Position numbers and translations under genes: made by a program. From assembly GCF_021284765.1 (NCBI RefSeq), contig NZ_CP089924.1, positions 2,560,001 to 2,624,000 on the forward strand: 64,000 nucleotides of DNA. The letters are read 5' to 3'. The first letter of the stretch is position 1; the number at the start of each line of letters is the position of its first letter. The DNA comes from Lysobacter sp. 5GHs7-4 (GTDB lineage Bacteria > Pseudomonadota > Gammaproteobacteria > Xanthomonadales > Xanthomonadaceae). Positions 27,291-35,365 of the stretch are shown here, piece by piece. The notes under the pieces were generated by a model, which searched no databases, had not been told where the DNA came from, and saw only the letters and a program-made list of their open reading frames with translations.

Positions 27291-29051
27291 ATGTTCCGCA
27301 CACTCGTGTTCGCCGCGGCCGCCGCGGCCGTGTTCGTCGTCGCGCCCGCCCGCGCGCAGGACGCCAATGCCCGACTCAAGGGCTATTTCGAAGCCGAATG
27401 GGAACGCGGCCTGGTCGAGAGCCCAGAAGGCGCCAGCTACAACGGCGACAACCGTTTCAACGACCGCTGGACCGACCGCAGCCTGGCCGCGATCGCGCAG
27501 CGCGAAGCCGCCGACCGCGATGCGCTCGCGCGCCTGAAGGCGATCGATCGCGGCACCTTGTCGGCCGACAGCCAGCTCGACTACGACACCTACGTCTGGA
27601 ACCTGGAACGCAACATCGAGCGGCAGAAGTTCCGCGAATACCTGCAGCCGGTCGGCCACCAGGGCGGCGTGCAGACCGCCGACGGCATCGCCGAGGTGCT
27701 GCCGTTCGCCAGCATCAAGGACTACCGCGACTGGCTGGCGCGCTTGAACGCCTTGCCGACCGTGATCGAACAGACCACGGCGCTGATGCGTGAAGGGTTG
27801 AAGCAGGGCAACACGCCGCCGCGCGTATTGATGCAGCGCGTGCCGGCGCAGATCGCCTCGCAATTGGTCGTCGATCCTGTCAAGAGCGCGTTCTACCGCC
27901 CGTTCCTGCGTTTCCCGGCCGCGGTGCCCGAGTCCGAGCGCGCGGCGCTGCAGGCGCAGGCGCGACAGGTCATCAGCGCACGCATCGTGCCGGCCTATCG
28001 CGCCTTCGCCGCGTTCTTCAACGACGAGTACCTGCCCAAGACCCGCACCGGCATCGCCGTGGCCGAGCAGCCGGACGGCAAGGCCTACTACGACTTCCTG
28101 GCGCGCTACTACACCACCACCGACCTCAGCGCCGAGCAGATCCATCAGACCGGTTTGCAGGAAGTCGCGCGCATCCGCGCGCAGATGGAGCAGGTCAAGA
28201 CCGAGGTCGGATTCAAGGGCACGCTGCCGGAATTCTTCGCCTACCTGCGCAGCGATCCGCAGTTCTTCTACAAGACGCCGCAGGAACTGCTGACCGCGTA
28301 CCGCGCGCTGTCCAAGCGCATCGATCCGGAACTGGTGAAGGTGTTCCACACCATCCCGCGCCAGCCCTACGGCGTGCGTCCGATTCCGGACAACATCGCG
28401 CCCGACACCACCACTGCTTATTACCAGCCCGGCGCCGTCGACGGCAGCCGCGCCGGCTTCTACTACGTGAATCTGTACAAGCCCGAGGTGCGCCCGATCT
28501 GGGAAATGATGGCGCTGTCGCTGCACGAGGCGGTGCCCGGCCACCACTTCCAGTTCGCGCGCGGCCTGGAACTGCCGGAGCGGCCGATGTTCCGCCGCAC
28601 CGCCTACTTCGTCGCCTACGGCGAAGGCTGGGGCCTGTACGCCGAGCAACTGGGCTACGACATGGGCCTGTACGACGATCCCTACGATCGCTTCGGCCAG
28701 CTCACCTACGAGATGTGGCGCGCGGTGCGGCTGGTGGTCGACACCGGCATGCACGCCAAGGGCTGGAGCCGCGAGCGCGCGATCGCCTACTTCAAGGACA
28801 ACGCCGCCAAGACCGACCAGGACATCGTCAACGAAGTCGACCGCTACATCGGCACGCCGGGGCAGGCGCTGGCTTACAAGATCGGCCAGCTAAAGATCTC
28901 GGCGCTGCGCGCCAAGGCCAAGGCGGCGCTGGGCGAGCGCTTCGACCTGCGTGCGTTCAACGACGAAGTGCTGGCGACGGGCTCGGTGCCGCTGCAGGCG
29001 CTGGAGGCGCATATCGATGCGTGGATCGCGGCGGAGCAGAAGAAAGGCTGA
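27291..29051 (+). CDS. DUF885 family protein, putative secreted metallopeptidase
   Basis: A 586-residue protein with a signal peptide (residues 1-22, ending ARAQDA). The key motif is LHEAVPGHHFQ, an HExxxGHH zinc-site-like sequence that marks DUF885, with GEGWGLYAEQLG further on as the likely third-ligand helix. By fold the family resembles M32/gluzincin-type peptidases, so a periplasmic peptidase or carboxypeptidase role is inferred. It stands alone and is followed by a strong inverted repeat shared with the convergent traB gene. Confidence 0.88.
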   Translation: MFRTLVFAAAAAAVFVVAPARAQDANARLKGYFEAEWERGLVESPEGASYNGDNRFNDRWTDRSLAAIAQREAADRDALARLKAIDRGTLSADSQLDYDTYVWNLERNIERQKFREYLQPVGHQGGVQTADGIAEVLPFASIKDYRDWLARLNALPTVIEQTTALMREGLKQGNTPPRVLMQRVPAQIASQLVVDPVKSAFYRPFLRFPAAVPESERAALQAQARQVISARIVPAYRAFAAFFNDEYLPKTRTGIAVAEQPDGKAYYDFLARYYTTTDLSAEQIHQTGLQEVARIRAQMEQVKTEVGFKGTLPEFFAYLRSDPQFFYKTPQELLTAYRALSKRIDPELVKVFHTIPRQPYGVRPIPDNIAPDTTTAYYQPGAVDGSRAGFYYVNLYKPEVRPIWEMMALSLHEAVPGHHFQFARGLELPERPMFRRTAYFVAYGEGWGLYAEQLGYDMGLYDDPYDRFGQLTYEMWRAVRLVVDTGMHAKGWSRERAIAYFKDNAAKTDQDIVNEVDRYIGTPGQALAYKIGQLKISALRAKAKAALGERFDLRAFNDEVLATGSVPLQALEAHIDAWIAAEQKKG

Positions 29052-29075
29052 GCTTGGGAGACTGCTCAGAGCAAC

Positions 29076-29186
29076 AGCAAATCCCCCTGGCCCCCTCTAC
29101 AAAGGGGGGAACCGTCGGCTTCGGAACGGTCGGCGCTCATCGCTGGTCTTCCCCCTTTGTAGAGGGGGATTGAGGGGGATTTGCTC
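29076..29186. repeat. long inverted repeat between convergent genes (possible bidirectional terminator or small MITE)
   Basis: Left arm 29076-29110 (AGCAAATCCCCCT...CTCTACAAAGGGGG) and right arm about 29149-29186 are near-perfect inverted copies over about 33 bases, with a 40-base centre. It lies between the converging DUF885 and TraB genes. Each arm also folds on itself through the CCCCCT...AGGGGG blocks. A degraded relative is seen at about 48110-48240. Confidence 0.85.
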
Positions 29187-29205
29187 TACCCGCCGCGTCG
29201 ATCGA

Positions 29206-30411
29206 TCAGCCGATCAACTTACCCAACATCCTCAACCCACCCGTCCACACGCCGATCGCGGTGCCCAGGCTGGTCAGGAAGAAGTTCAGCAGCACGCGTG
29301 CGACGCGGTTGCGCCACCAGCCGCGCCAGGTCTGCACGTCGTCGCGCAGGGCCATGAAGTCGGCGTAGGTCGGCTTGCGCACCCAGGCCTCGGTGAGCGC
29401 GCTGAGCGTGCCCGAGGCCAGCGCCGGATGCAGCGGGGTGATCGGCGAGGCCACGAACGCGACCAGGATGCTGAGCGGATGGCCGCCGGCGATCGCGCAG
29501 CCGATCGCGCCTAGCACGCCGGTGGCCAGCACCCACTGCAGCAGCAGGTCGGAGCCCACGTCGATGCCGCCGCGCCAGAAGCCCCAGGCGAAGCCGCCGA
29601 GCACGAACACCGACAGGAAGATGGTGAACCAGGGCACCGAGCTCTTCTTCGGCAGCGATTCGAGTTCTTCGCGCACGGCCGCCGGCGCGCGCGTTTCCTC
29701 GCGCAGGTGCTGGGCCAGGCCGGCCAGGTGGCCGGCGCCGACCACGGCCAGCACTTCGCGCGCGTCGCCGTGCGATTCGCGCAGGCGCGCGGCCATGTAG
29801 CGGTCGCGTTCGGCGATCACGCTTTCGTACAGCTGCGGGCTCTCGCTGGCGAACTCGCCGAAGCTGGATTCGAGCAGGTCGCCCTGCTTGAGCTTCTCGA
29901 TCTCGTCCTCGCCGACTTCCTCGTCGACGAACAGCGCCGTCAGCAGGCCGCCGCCGAGCTTGGCCCGGCCCCACCAGCCCAGCTTGCTGGAGGCGCGCTT
30001 GAAGGTCAGGCCGACCTCGCGGTCGATCAGGTGCACCGGCAGTTCGCGCTGGCGCGCTTCCATCACCGCGCGCTTGAGCTCGGCGCCGGGCTCGATGCCC
30101 AGCTGCTCGGCCAGCCGGCGTTGATACGCGGCCAGGGCCAGGTTGGCGGCGAACAGCGCGGTCTTGCCGGTGCGCAGCACCTGGATCAGGTCCAGCCGCG
30201 CGAGTGCGTCGGGATCGGTGAGCGCCTGCAGGCGCTGCGGGTCCAGCTCCACCGCGACCGCGTCGTAGGCGCCGCTGCCGATCGCGTCGCGTACCGCTTC
30301 CACGCTGGCCTGCGACACGTGCGCGGTGCCCAGCAGGGTGTAGCGGACGCCGTCGCGTTCGACGATGGCATGGGGCTGGCCGTTCAGGCCGTCGGTCATC
30401 GGATCATTCAT
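29206..30411 (-). CDS. TraB/PrgY family membrane protein
   Basis: A 401-residue protein. The N-terminal TraB domain has LLGTAHVS (27-34), an ELDP motif, an ERDRYMA helix and VVGAGHLAG before residue 225. The C-terminal part carries about four membrane segments (from FTIFLSVFVLGGFAWGF onward). PrgY/TraB in enterococci limits pheromone activity; in proteobacteria the role is not known, though the fold suggests a peptidase-like activity. The last membrane segments lie close to the long inverted repeat that follows the gene. Confidence 0.92.
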   Translation of the reverse strand: MNDPMTDGLNGQPHAIVERDGVRYTLLGTAHVSQASVEAVRDAIGSGAYDAVAVELDPQRLQALTDPDALARLDLIQVLRTGKTALFAANLALAAYQRRLAEQLGIEPGAELKRAVMEARQRELPVHLIDREVGLTFKRASSKLGWWGRAKLGGGLLTALFVDEEVGEDEIEKLKQGDLLESSFGEFASESPQLYESVIAERDRYMAARLRESHGDAREVLAVVGAGHLAGLAQHLREETRAPAAVREELESLPKKSSVPWFTIFLSVFVLGGFAWGFWRGGIDVGSDLLLQWVLATGVLGAIGCAIAGGHPLSILVAFVASPITPLHPALASGTLSALTEAWVRKPTYADFMALRDDVQTWRGWWRNRVARVLLNFFLTSLGTAIGVWTGGLRMLGKLIG

Positions 30412-30546
30412 TCGGTGGTTGGGCGCCGTACGGGGGCTGGCACAGGAAGGCCGGCAGGATAGAGGCTGGGGGGGATAGCGGCAAACCGCCCTGATCCGAC
30501 CGCGTCCGCGGCCGGAAGTGCCCGGCGCGAGACCGATCCGGTGCCG

Positions 30547-31287
30547 TCACTCGTCGCGGGCGGCGAACGGCGCCTTGTACCAGGCCACCAGGCCGATCGC
30601 GAGCAAGGCCGCGCCCAGCCATTGCAGCCAGCGCGGCCAGGCCGGGGCCGGCCGCAACAGGTCCAGCTGGCTGACGAACAGCGTCTCGCAGGCGCCGTTG
30701 CCGGTGTCGTCGCGCGACAGCGAGGTGCCGCGTTCGTAGTTCAGGCCGACGTTGTGCTTGTACACGGCCAACTGGCCGCGCAGGCGCACCTGGTCGCCCA
30801 CGCGCAGGCCGCGGATGCGTTCGGCGATGTCGCTGCGCTCGGTCAGCAGGTGGTTGTTGGACAGGGCGCGGATGTGTTCGGGCCCGATCGGCGCAGCGCC
30901 GCCGTAACGGAAGTTGCAGGTCCATTGGCCGTTCCAGAACGCCATGTGCTCGTAGGCGCCGTCGCTGGCATTGGCGCCCCAGACCAGGCACAGGTCGGCG
31001 ATATTGAGGTGGTCGTTGTAGCGCGAATGGAAGCGGTCCCAGAACGTGTCCGAGTCGTGCCGGCTCACCACCAGGCCGGTGATGTCGTAGTCGGCGACCG
31101 GTTCGATGCGGTAGTCGACCTCGCCGGCGCGCACCGAGAACGGCGTGTCCTTATGCAGTCGCTGACGCGGTTCGGTGCGCACCTCGGGCAGCAGTTCGAC
31201 GGGCGCGGGCAGGGTCTCGCGCTTGAGCCAGCCGAACGCAAGCAGGCCGGCGCCGAGGATCAGCAACAACCGCACCGGCGAGATCAT
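30547..31287 (-). CDS. membrane protein with GIDE-like middle domain, function unknown
   Basis: A 246-residue protein; ATG at 31287 is chosen because it directly precedes a membrane segment (MISPVRLLLILGAGLLAFGW). A second one lies near the C-terminus (WLQWLGAALLAIGLVAWY). Between them is a beta-rich region (DYDITGLVVSRHD, VRLRGQLAVYKHNVGLNYERGTSLSRDDTG) that resembles the periplasmic part of GIDE-like proteins. The name is uncertain. It sits 135 bases upstream of the traB gene on the same strand. Confidence 0.75.
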   Translation of the reverse strand: MISPVRLLLILGAGLLAFGWLKRETLPAPVELLPEVRTEPRQRLHKDTPFSVRAGEVDYRIEPVADYDITGLVVSRHDSDTFWDRFHSRYNDHLNIADLCLVWGANASDGAYEHMAFWNGQWTCNFRYGGAAPIGPEHIRALSNNHLLTERSDIAERIRGLRVGDQVRLRGQLAVYKHNVGLNYERGTSLSRDDTGNGACETLFVSQLDLLRPAPAWPRWLQWLGAALLAIGLVAWYKAPFAARDE

Positions 31288-31563
31288 GCGGCCGCGCCCC
31301 GTCCTGCGTCCGGGCGTGCGCCGCGGGCGTGCGTATGCCGAGTCCGATCCACCGACGTTCCCCTGAGTGCGTCGCGGCCTGCGGCCGCAAGCGCGCAGAG
31401 TAGAAGCAAGCGCGGCGTGCGAACAAGGGGCGCGGGTGCGGCAGGCGCATGCGGCTTCGTCGGCATGCACGCGTCGGCATGGCCTGCTTTGCGCATCGTC
31501 TCGACGTGCGCGGGCGCTGCGCCTCTTCATCGCCGCGCCCGCAACGCAGGCGCGGCGAGGCCG

Positions 31564-32490
31564 TCACGCCCAGCCGTAGGGCAGGTTGGGGCTGGACACC
31601 ATGCGGTCGCCGACGCGTTCGCCCTGCAGGAAGCGCAGACCGGCCTCGATCACGCTGCGGTCCTCGAGCACGCGCCGGTGGCCCAGCCCGCGCGTGCTGA
31701 GCAGGCGCGAATCCGGCCAATAGCGCGCGTAGCGCTCGCCTTCCGACCAGGGCACTTCGCGGTCGCCCAGGTCGTGCACGATCAGGGCCGGGCTGGCGAT
31801 GGCCGGGGCGTTGAGATGGGCCTGCTGTTCCTGGAAGCCGATGCCGATGCGCGCCTCGAAGTAGGCGAACATGCGCCGGCACAGGTGCTCGCCGACCCAG
31901 ACCAGATCGGCGAAGCGGTACGCCGCCGCGACCGGGTCGGCGGCCGGCGCGATCAGCACCGCGCGTTCGGCGCGCAGGCCGCGCGCCATCGCCAGCAGGG
32001 TCGCCGCACCGCCCAGCGAATGCCCGATCACCGCGGCCGCCGGGCCGTAGTGGCGGCCGACCGCGAGCAGGTGGTGGGTGAAGTCGGGCAGGGTGCTTTG
32101 GCGGCCGCCGCTCTTGCCGTGCGCGGGCTGGTCGAAGGCGACCACGGCATAGCCGTTGGCGCGCAGCGCGTCCAGCCACGGCGCGATGCGGGTGCCATGG
32201 CTGGACCAGCCGTGCGCGAACAGCACATAGGGCTGCGCCTGCGGATCGCCCCAGACGTAGGTGGCGATGCGCTGGCCGTCGATCTCCAGTGCGCCCTCGC
32301 GCGCGCCATGGCTGGGCGCGGCGAGCGCGCGGCTGCGCGAGGACGCGAACGGCGTGCAGAACAGGCGCGCCGCGCGGCGCATGGTCGCCTCGGGCGCGAG
32401 CCAGCGGCCCAGTCCGAAGCTGAGCCGAACGCCGTATAGCTTCATAAAACTACGAACGGTCGTGCTAATTTTGGAGATAAGCGGGTACAT
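31564..32490 (-). CDS. alpha/beta hydrolase
   Basis: A 308-residue alpha/beta-hydrolase. Oxyanion strand FAHGWSSHG (91-99), nucleophile S158 in GHSLGG, acid probably in VHDLGDREVPW, and histidine in GLGHRRVL. The ATG at 32490 has AGAGAGG about 10 bases upstream, so it is preferred; an internal ATG at 32445 (MKLYGVRL) is the alternative and would place a putative operator immediately before it. It follows the TetR gene by 22 bases and is probably controlled by it. Substrate unknown; an esterase or lipase-like role is likely. Confidence 0.88.
   Translation of the reverse strand: MYPLISKISTTVRSFMKLYGVRLSFGLGRWLAPEATMRRAARLFCTPFASSRSRALAAPSHGAREGALEIDGQRIATYVWGDPQAQPYVLFAHGWSSHGTRIAPWLDALRANGYAVVAFDQPAHGKSGGRQSTLPDFTHHLLAVGRHYGPAAAVIGHSLGGAATLLAMARGLRAERAVLIAPAADPVAAAYRFADLVWVGEHLCRRMFAYFEARIGIGFQEQQAHLNAPAIASPALIVHDLGDREVPWSEGERYARYWPDSRLLSTRGLGHRRVLEDRSVIEAGLRFLQGERVGDRMVSSPNLPYGWA
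32443..32466 (-). promoter_or_regulatory. candidate TetR operator, copy in hydrolase leader or 5' end
   Basis: On the minus strand this reads AGCACGACCGTTCGTAGTTTTATG. It matches AGCACGCTCGTTCGTTTTATG just upstream of the tetR gene (33136-33156). The core ACGACCGTTCGT is a near-palindrome. It lies inside the first codons of the hydrolase if the 32490 start is right. Confidence 0.4.
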
Positions 32491-32512
32491 GGCGGAGCCT
32501 CTCTGCGCGAGC

Positions 32513-33124
32513 TCAGGCGGTGGGGGAGGAGTAGGAGCGGATCAGGCGTTCGAACGCGCGTTGGCCGCGCTCGACGCTGGTTTCGAAGCCGAACAGGCCG
32601 GCGTCGTGGTGCACGACCAGGGCCAGCCCGTAGATCTCGAACGCCAGCTGGTGGGCGTCGGTGTCGGTCTGCAGTTCGCCGGCGTCGACCGCCATCTGCA
32701 CCGCGCGGGCGATGTCGTCGCGCCAGCGCGTCTCGTGCTGCACGACGCGGTCGCGCAGCGGGCCGGGGCGGTCGTCGTATTCGTTGACGGCCGACAACAG
32801 CACGCAGCCGCCGGAGGTATGGCGGGCCCAATCGAACCAGGCCGCGACGATCGCGCGCAGGCGCGGCAGGCCGCGCTTGGCCTTCAGGGCCGGCAGCAGC
32901 ACGTATTCGAGGAAGCGCTGGCCGGCGGCGTCCAGCACTGCCAGCTGCAGGTCTTCGCGCGAGCCGAAGTGGGCGAACACGCCGCTCTTGGACATGCCCA
33001 CCGCCTGCGCCAGCGGGCCGATCGACAGGCTTTCGACCCCGCCGCCGACGGCGATGCTGTAGGCCCGGTCGATGATCGCGTCGCGGGTGGCGGCGCCTTT
33101 GCCGGTGGCGGTGAGATTGGACAT
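32513..33124 (-). CDS. TetR/AcrR family regulator of the adjacent hydrolase
   Basis: A 203-residue repressor. The helix-turn-helix is at about 32-52 (SIGPLAQAVGMSKSGVFAHFGSRE), and the rest is a helical ligand-binding domain with YSSPTA at the end. It lies 22 bases upstream of the alpha/beta hydrolase, so the pair is one unit that is probably autoregulated. The effector is not predictable; repressors of this type next to an esterase often sense lipophilic esters. Confidence 0.93.
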   Translation of the reverse strand: MSNLTATGKGAATRDAIIDRAYSIAVGGGVESLSIGPLAQAVGMSKSGVFAHFGSREDLQLAVLDAAGQRFLEYVLLPALKAKRGLPRLRAIVAAWFDWARHTSGGCVLLSAVNEYDDRPGPLRDRVVQHETRWRDDIARAVQMAVDAGELQTDTDAHQLAFEIYGLALVVHHDAGLFGFETSVERGQRAFERLIRSYSSPTA

Positions 33125-33135
33125 GAGCGGAAAAT

Positions 33136-33156
33136 AGCACGCTCGTTCGTTTTATG
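33136..33156 (+). promoter_or_regulatory. candidate TetR operator, copy upstream of tetR
   Basis: AGCACGCTCGTTCGTTTTATG lies 12 bases upstream of the tetR start. It shares the pattern AGCACGNNCGTTCGT with the site near the hydrolase start. The ACGAACGAGCGT core on the other strand is a partial dyad. Confidence 0.45.
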
Positions 33157-33206
33157 TCTACCGTCTGTCGGTCGAATGTGCGCGAATGGCACCTGGAACG
33201 TGCAGA

Positions 33207-33740
33207 TCAGGCCGGCGGTTCGGCGTCGCCTGGCCCCAGCGGCCGCAGCATCTGCACCGTATCCAGCCAGCGCCCGTGCTTGCGGCCCAGGCCGCGGAAT
33301 ACGCCGACGGTGCGAAAACCCAGGCGCTCGTGCAGCGCCACCGAGGCGGTGTTGGTGCCGTCGCCGATCACCGCCACCATCTGCCGGTAGCCGCGCGCCT
33401 GACAGTCGTCGATCAGCGCCTGCAGCAGGGCGCGGCCGACGCCGCGTCCCTGGCGCCCGGGCTGGACATAGACCGTGTCTTCGACCGTCCAGCGGTAGCC
33501 CTCGCGGCTGCGGTAGCTGCTGGCGTAGGCGTAGCCGGCGAAGGCGCCGTCGAGTTCGGCGACCAGATAGGGGTAGCCCTGGGCCAGCACGGCCAGCCAG
33601 CGCCGGCTCATCTCGGCCTGATCGGGCACGGCGTATTCGTAAGTGGCCACGCCCTCGCGCACTTCCAGCGCGTACAGCTGCGCGATTGCCGGCAGGTCGT
33701 TGGCGACCGCGGCGCGGACCACGACGGGCGCGGCGCTCAC
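33207..33740 (-). CDS. GNAT N-acetyltransferase, phosphinothricin-acetyltransferase-like
   Basis: A 177-residue GNAT protein. The acetyl-CoA loop is VQPGRQGRGVGRALL, and ATYEYAVPDQAEMSRRW near residue 33 and SRHEYRW-like REGYRWTVEDTVYV are the signature of the PAT/BAR group (amine acetyltransferases). The start is 4 bases after the aguB stop, so it is co-transcribed with a polyamine gene and may acetylate a related amine; that link is inference. Confidence 0.9.
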   Translation of the reverse strand: MSAAPVVVRAAVANDLPAIAQLYALEVREGVATYEYAVPDQAEMSRRWLAVLAQGYPYLVAELDGAFAGYAYASSYRSREGYRWTVEDTVYVQPGRQGRGVGRALLQALIDDCQARGYRQMVAVIGDGTNTASVALHERLGFRTVGVFRGLGRKHGRWLDTVQMLRPLGPGDAEPPA

Positions 33741-33744
33741 CGGC

Positions 33745-34632
33745 TCAGTCGCGGTAGCGCTTGAGCAGGTCGCCGTAGGCGTCGATGCGACGGTCGCGCA
33801 GGAACGGCCAGATCCGGCGCACGTGCTCGCTGCGGCCCAGGTCGACCTCGGCCATCAGGATCTCGGGTTCGGCCTTGGCCGACTGCGCCAGGAACTCGCC
33901 CTGCGGCCCCAGCACGTGGCTGGTGCCCCAGAAGTCGATGCCGGCCGCATCCATCGGCGACTGCTCGTGGCCGACGCGGTTGCAGCTCAGCACCGGCAGC
34001 CCGTTGGCGACCGCGTGGCCGCGGTGGCTGAGCACCCAGGCGTCGCGCTGGCGGTCCTTCTCGGCCTGCTCGTCGGTCGGGTCCCAGCCGATCGCGGTCG
34101 GGTACAGCAGCAGCTCGGCGCCGGCCAGCGCCATCAGGCGCGCACCTTCCGGGTACCACTGGTCCCAGCACACCAGCACGCCGAGGCGGCCGACCGAGGT
34201 CTGGATCGGCTCGAAGCCGATATCACCGGGGGTGAAGTAGAACTTCTCGTAGAAGCCCGGATCGTCCGGGATGTGCATCTTGCGGTACTTGCCGGCGGTG
34301 GAGCCGTCGGCGTCGAACACCACCGCGGTGTTGTGGTACAGCCCGGCCGCGCGACGCTCGAACAGCGAGCTGACCAGGACCACGCCGTGCTGCTTGGCCA
34401 GCGCGCCCAGGCGCTGCGTGCTGGGGCCGGGGATGGTCTCGGCCAGGTCGAACTCGGCCACCGACTCGTGCTGGCAGAAATACGGCCCGTTGTGCAGTTC
34501 CTGCAGCAGGACCAGCTTGGCGCCGCGCTTGGCGGCCTCGCCCACGCGGTCCTCGATATTGGCCAGATTGGCCTCGCGCGAGCCGTGGTCGCGGTCCTGG
34601 ATCAGGGCGACGGGGAGGGTGGTTTTCTTCAT
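33745..34632 (-). CDS. aguB: N-carbamoylputrescine amidase
   Basis: Nitrilase-superfamily enzyme of 295 residues that converts N-carbamoylputrescine to putrescine, CO2 and ammonia. The ATG at 34632 (MKKTTLPVALIQ) is the family start; a longer frame exists but adds an unrelated tail. The catalytic triad is E45 (LQELHNG), K118 (YRKMHIPDD) and C155 (VCWDQWYPE). It works after agmatine deiminase, encoded 730 bases upstream on the same strand but separated by a membrane protein gene and repeats. Confidence 0.96.
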   Translation of the reverse strand: MKKTTLPVALIQDRDHGSREANLANIEDRVGEAAKRGAKLVLLQELHNGPYFCQHESVAEFDLAETIPGPSTQRLGALAKQHGVVLVSSLFERRAAGLYHNTAVVFDADGSTAGKYRKMHIPDDPGFYEKFYFTPGDIGFEPIQTSVGRLGVLVCWDQWYPEGARLMALAGAELLLYPTAIGWDPTDEQAEKDRQRDAWVLSHRGHAVANGLPVLSCNRVGHEQSPMDAAGIDFWGTSHVLGPQGEFLAQSAKAEPEILMAEVDLGRSEHVRRIWPFLRDRRIDAYGDLLKRYRD

Positions 34633-35034
34633 ATCGGTCGGCGAAGCATCGGCTGCGGCGGATGCGCGCATTGTACGTTGGGTGGTCGCCTATCGCTTCG
34701 ATCACTGCGTGCGTGAACTGAGTCTATCGCGTGCGTCGCCTTGTAGCGGGTCGCTTTTCCTGACCCGTCGCTGGCTCGGCCAGAGCTCCGCCTGACTAGC
34801 TCGTCCGCGCAACGGCCTCCGACGCTCTTTGTAAGAGCGATGCGAGTCGCGACATCGCGACTCCGCTCACGACGAATCGCGGCTCACGCCGCTCCCACAG
34901 AAGGCGGCGGCTCCAGCTCGAATCGCACAAGGCGGTTGCTTTGCTGACCAGCAAGGAGATTGCTGGACTGGAAGGCGCAACGGTCTTCGTTGGGCTATCG
35001 CGCACGCAAGCTGTGCTGCCGAGGCTACCCTGCG
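34633..35034. other. intergenic region with REP-like palindromes
   Basis: About 400 bases between aguB and the small membrane protein gene. The middle (34827-34900) is a composite palindrome; the flanks have no credible gene. Short reading frames here are made of repeat sequence and lack a ribosome binding site. Confidence 0.6.
34827..34900 (-). repeat. REP-like element of the TGTGGGAGCGGCGTGAGCCGCGA family
   Basis: On the minus strand it starts CTGTGGGAGCGGCGTGAGCC and ends with a related, inverted half. Inside is a perfect 9-bp hairpin, GAGTCGCGA ca TCGCGACTC, at 34844-34863. A partial copy (GTAGGAGCGGCGTGAGCCGC) is at about 48021-48042. Confidence 0.8.
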
Positions 35035-35361
35035 TCAGGACTCACGTGCGGCGGCATTGGCGCCGTCCACGACCCAGGCGATGAAGTTGGCGGCCAGGGC
35101 GGTCACAAACACCGTTGTCGCCGAGCTCGAGCGCACTCCGATCAGGTCGCAGACGATCAACGCAATCACGCAGAAGACGAACAGAACCTGCACGGTCGCG
35201 CCGCCGCGGCTGGCGCGCAGGCCGCCCCGCCAGCGCGGCCTGAACACCCACCATCGCTGCAGCGCCGGCTTCCACCACAGTGCCGACAGCATGCCAAGGC
35301 CCCAAGCCGCCAGTAGCGCGGCGAAGACGATCTTAAGAACCTGCGAGTAGGGCGCCGTCAC
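35035..35361 (-). CDS. small membrane protein, function unknown
   Basis: A 108-residue protein with three membrane segments, about 8-27, 57-75 and 82-100. A basic loop (FRPRWRGGLRASRGG) lies between the first two. No family is recognised. It starts 4 bases after the aguA stop, so it is co-transcribed with agmatine deiminase. Confidence 0.75.
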   Translation of the reverse strand: MTAPYSQVLKIVFAALLAAWGLGMLSALWWKPALQRWWVFRPRWRGGLRASRGGATVQVLFVFCVIALIVCDLIGVRSSSATTVFVTALAANFIAWVVDGANAAARES

Positions 35362-35365
35362 CGGC

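Noticed and set aside
34796..35005. 69-codon minus-strand frame
   Set aside because: Built of REP-like sequence, no ribosome binding site or domain.
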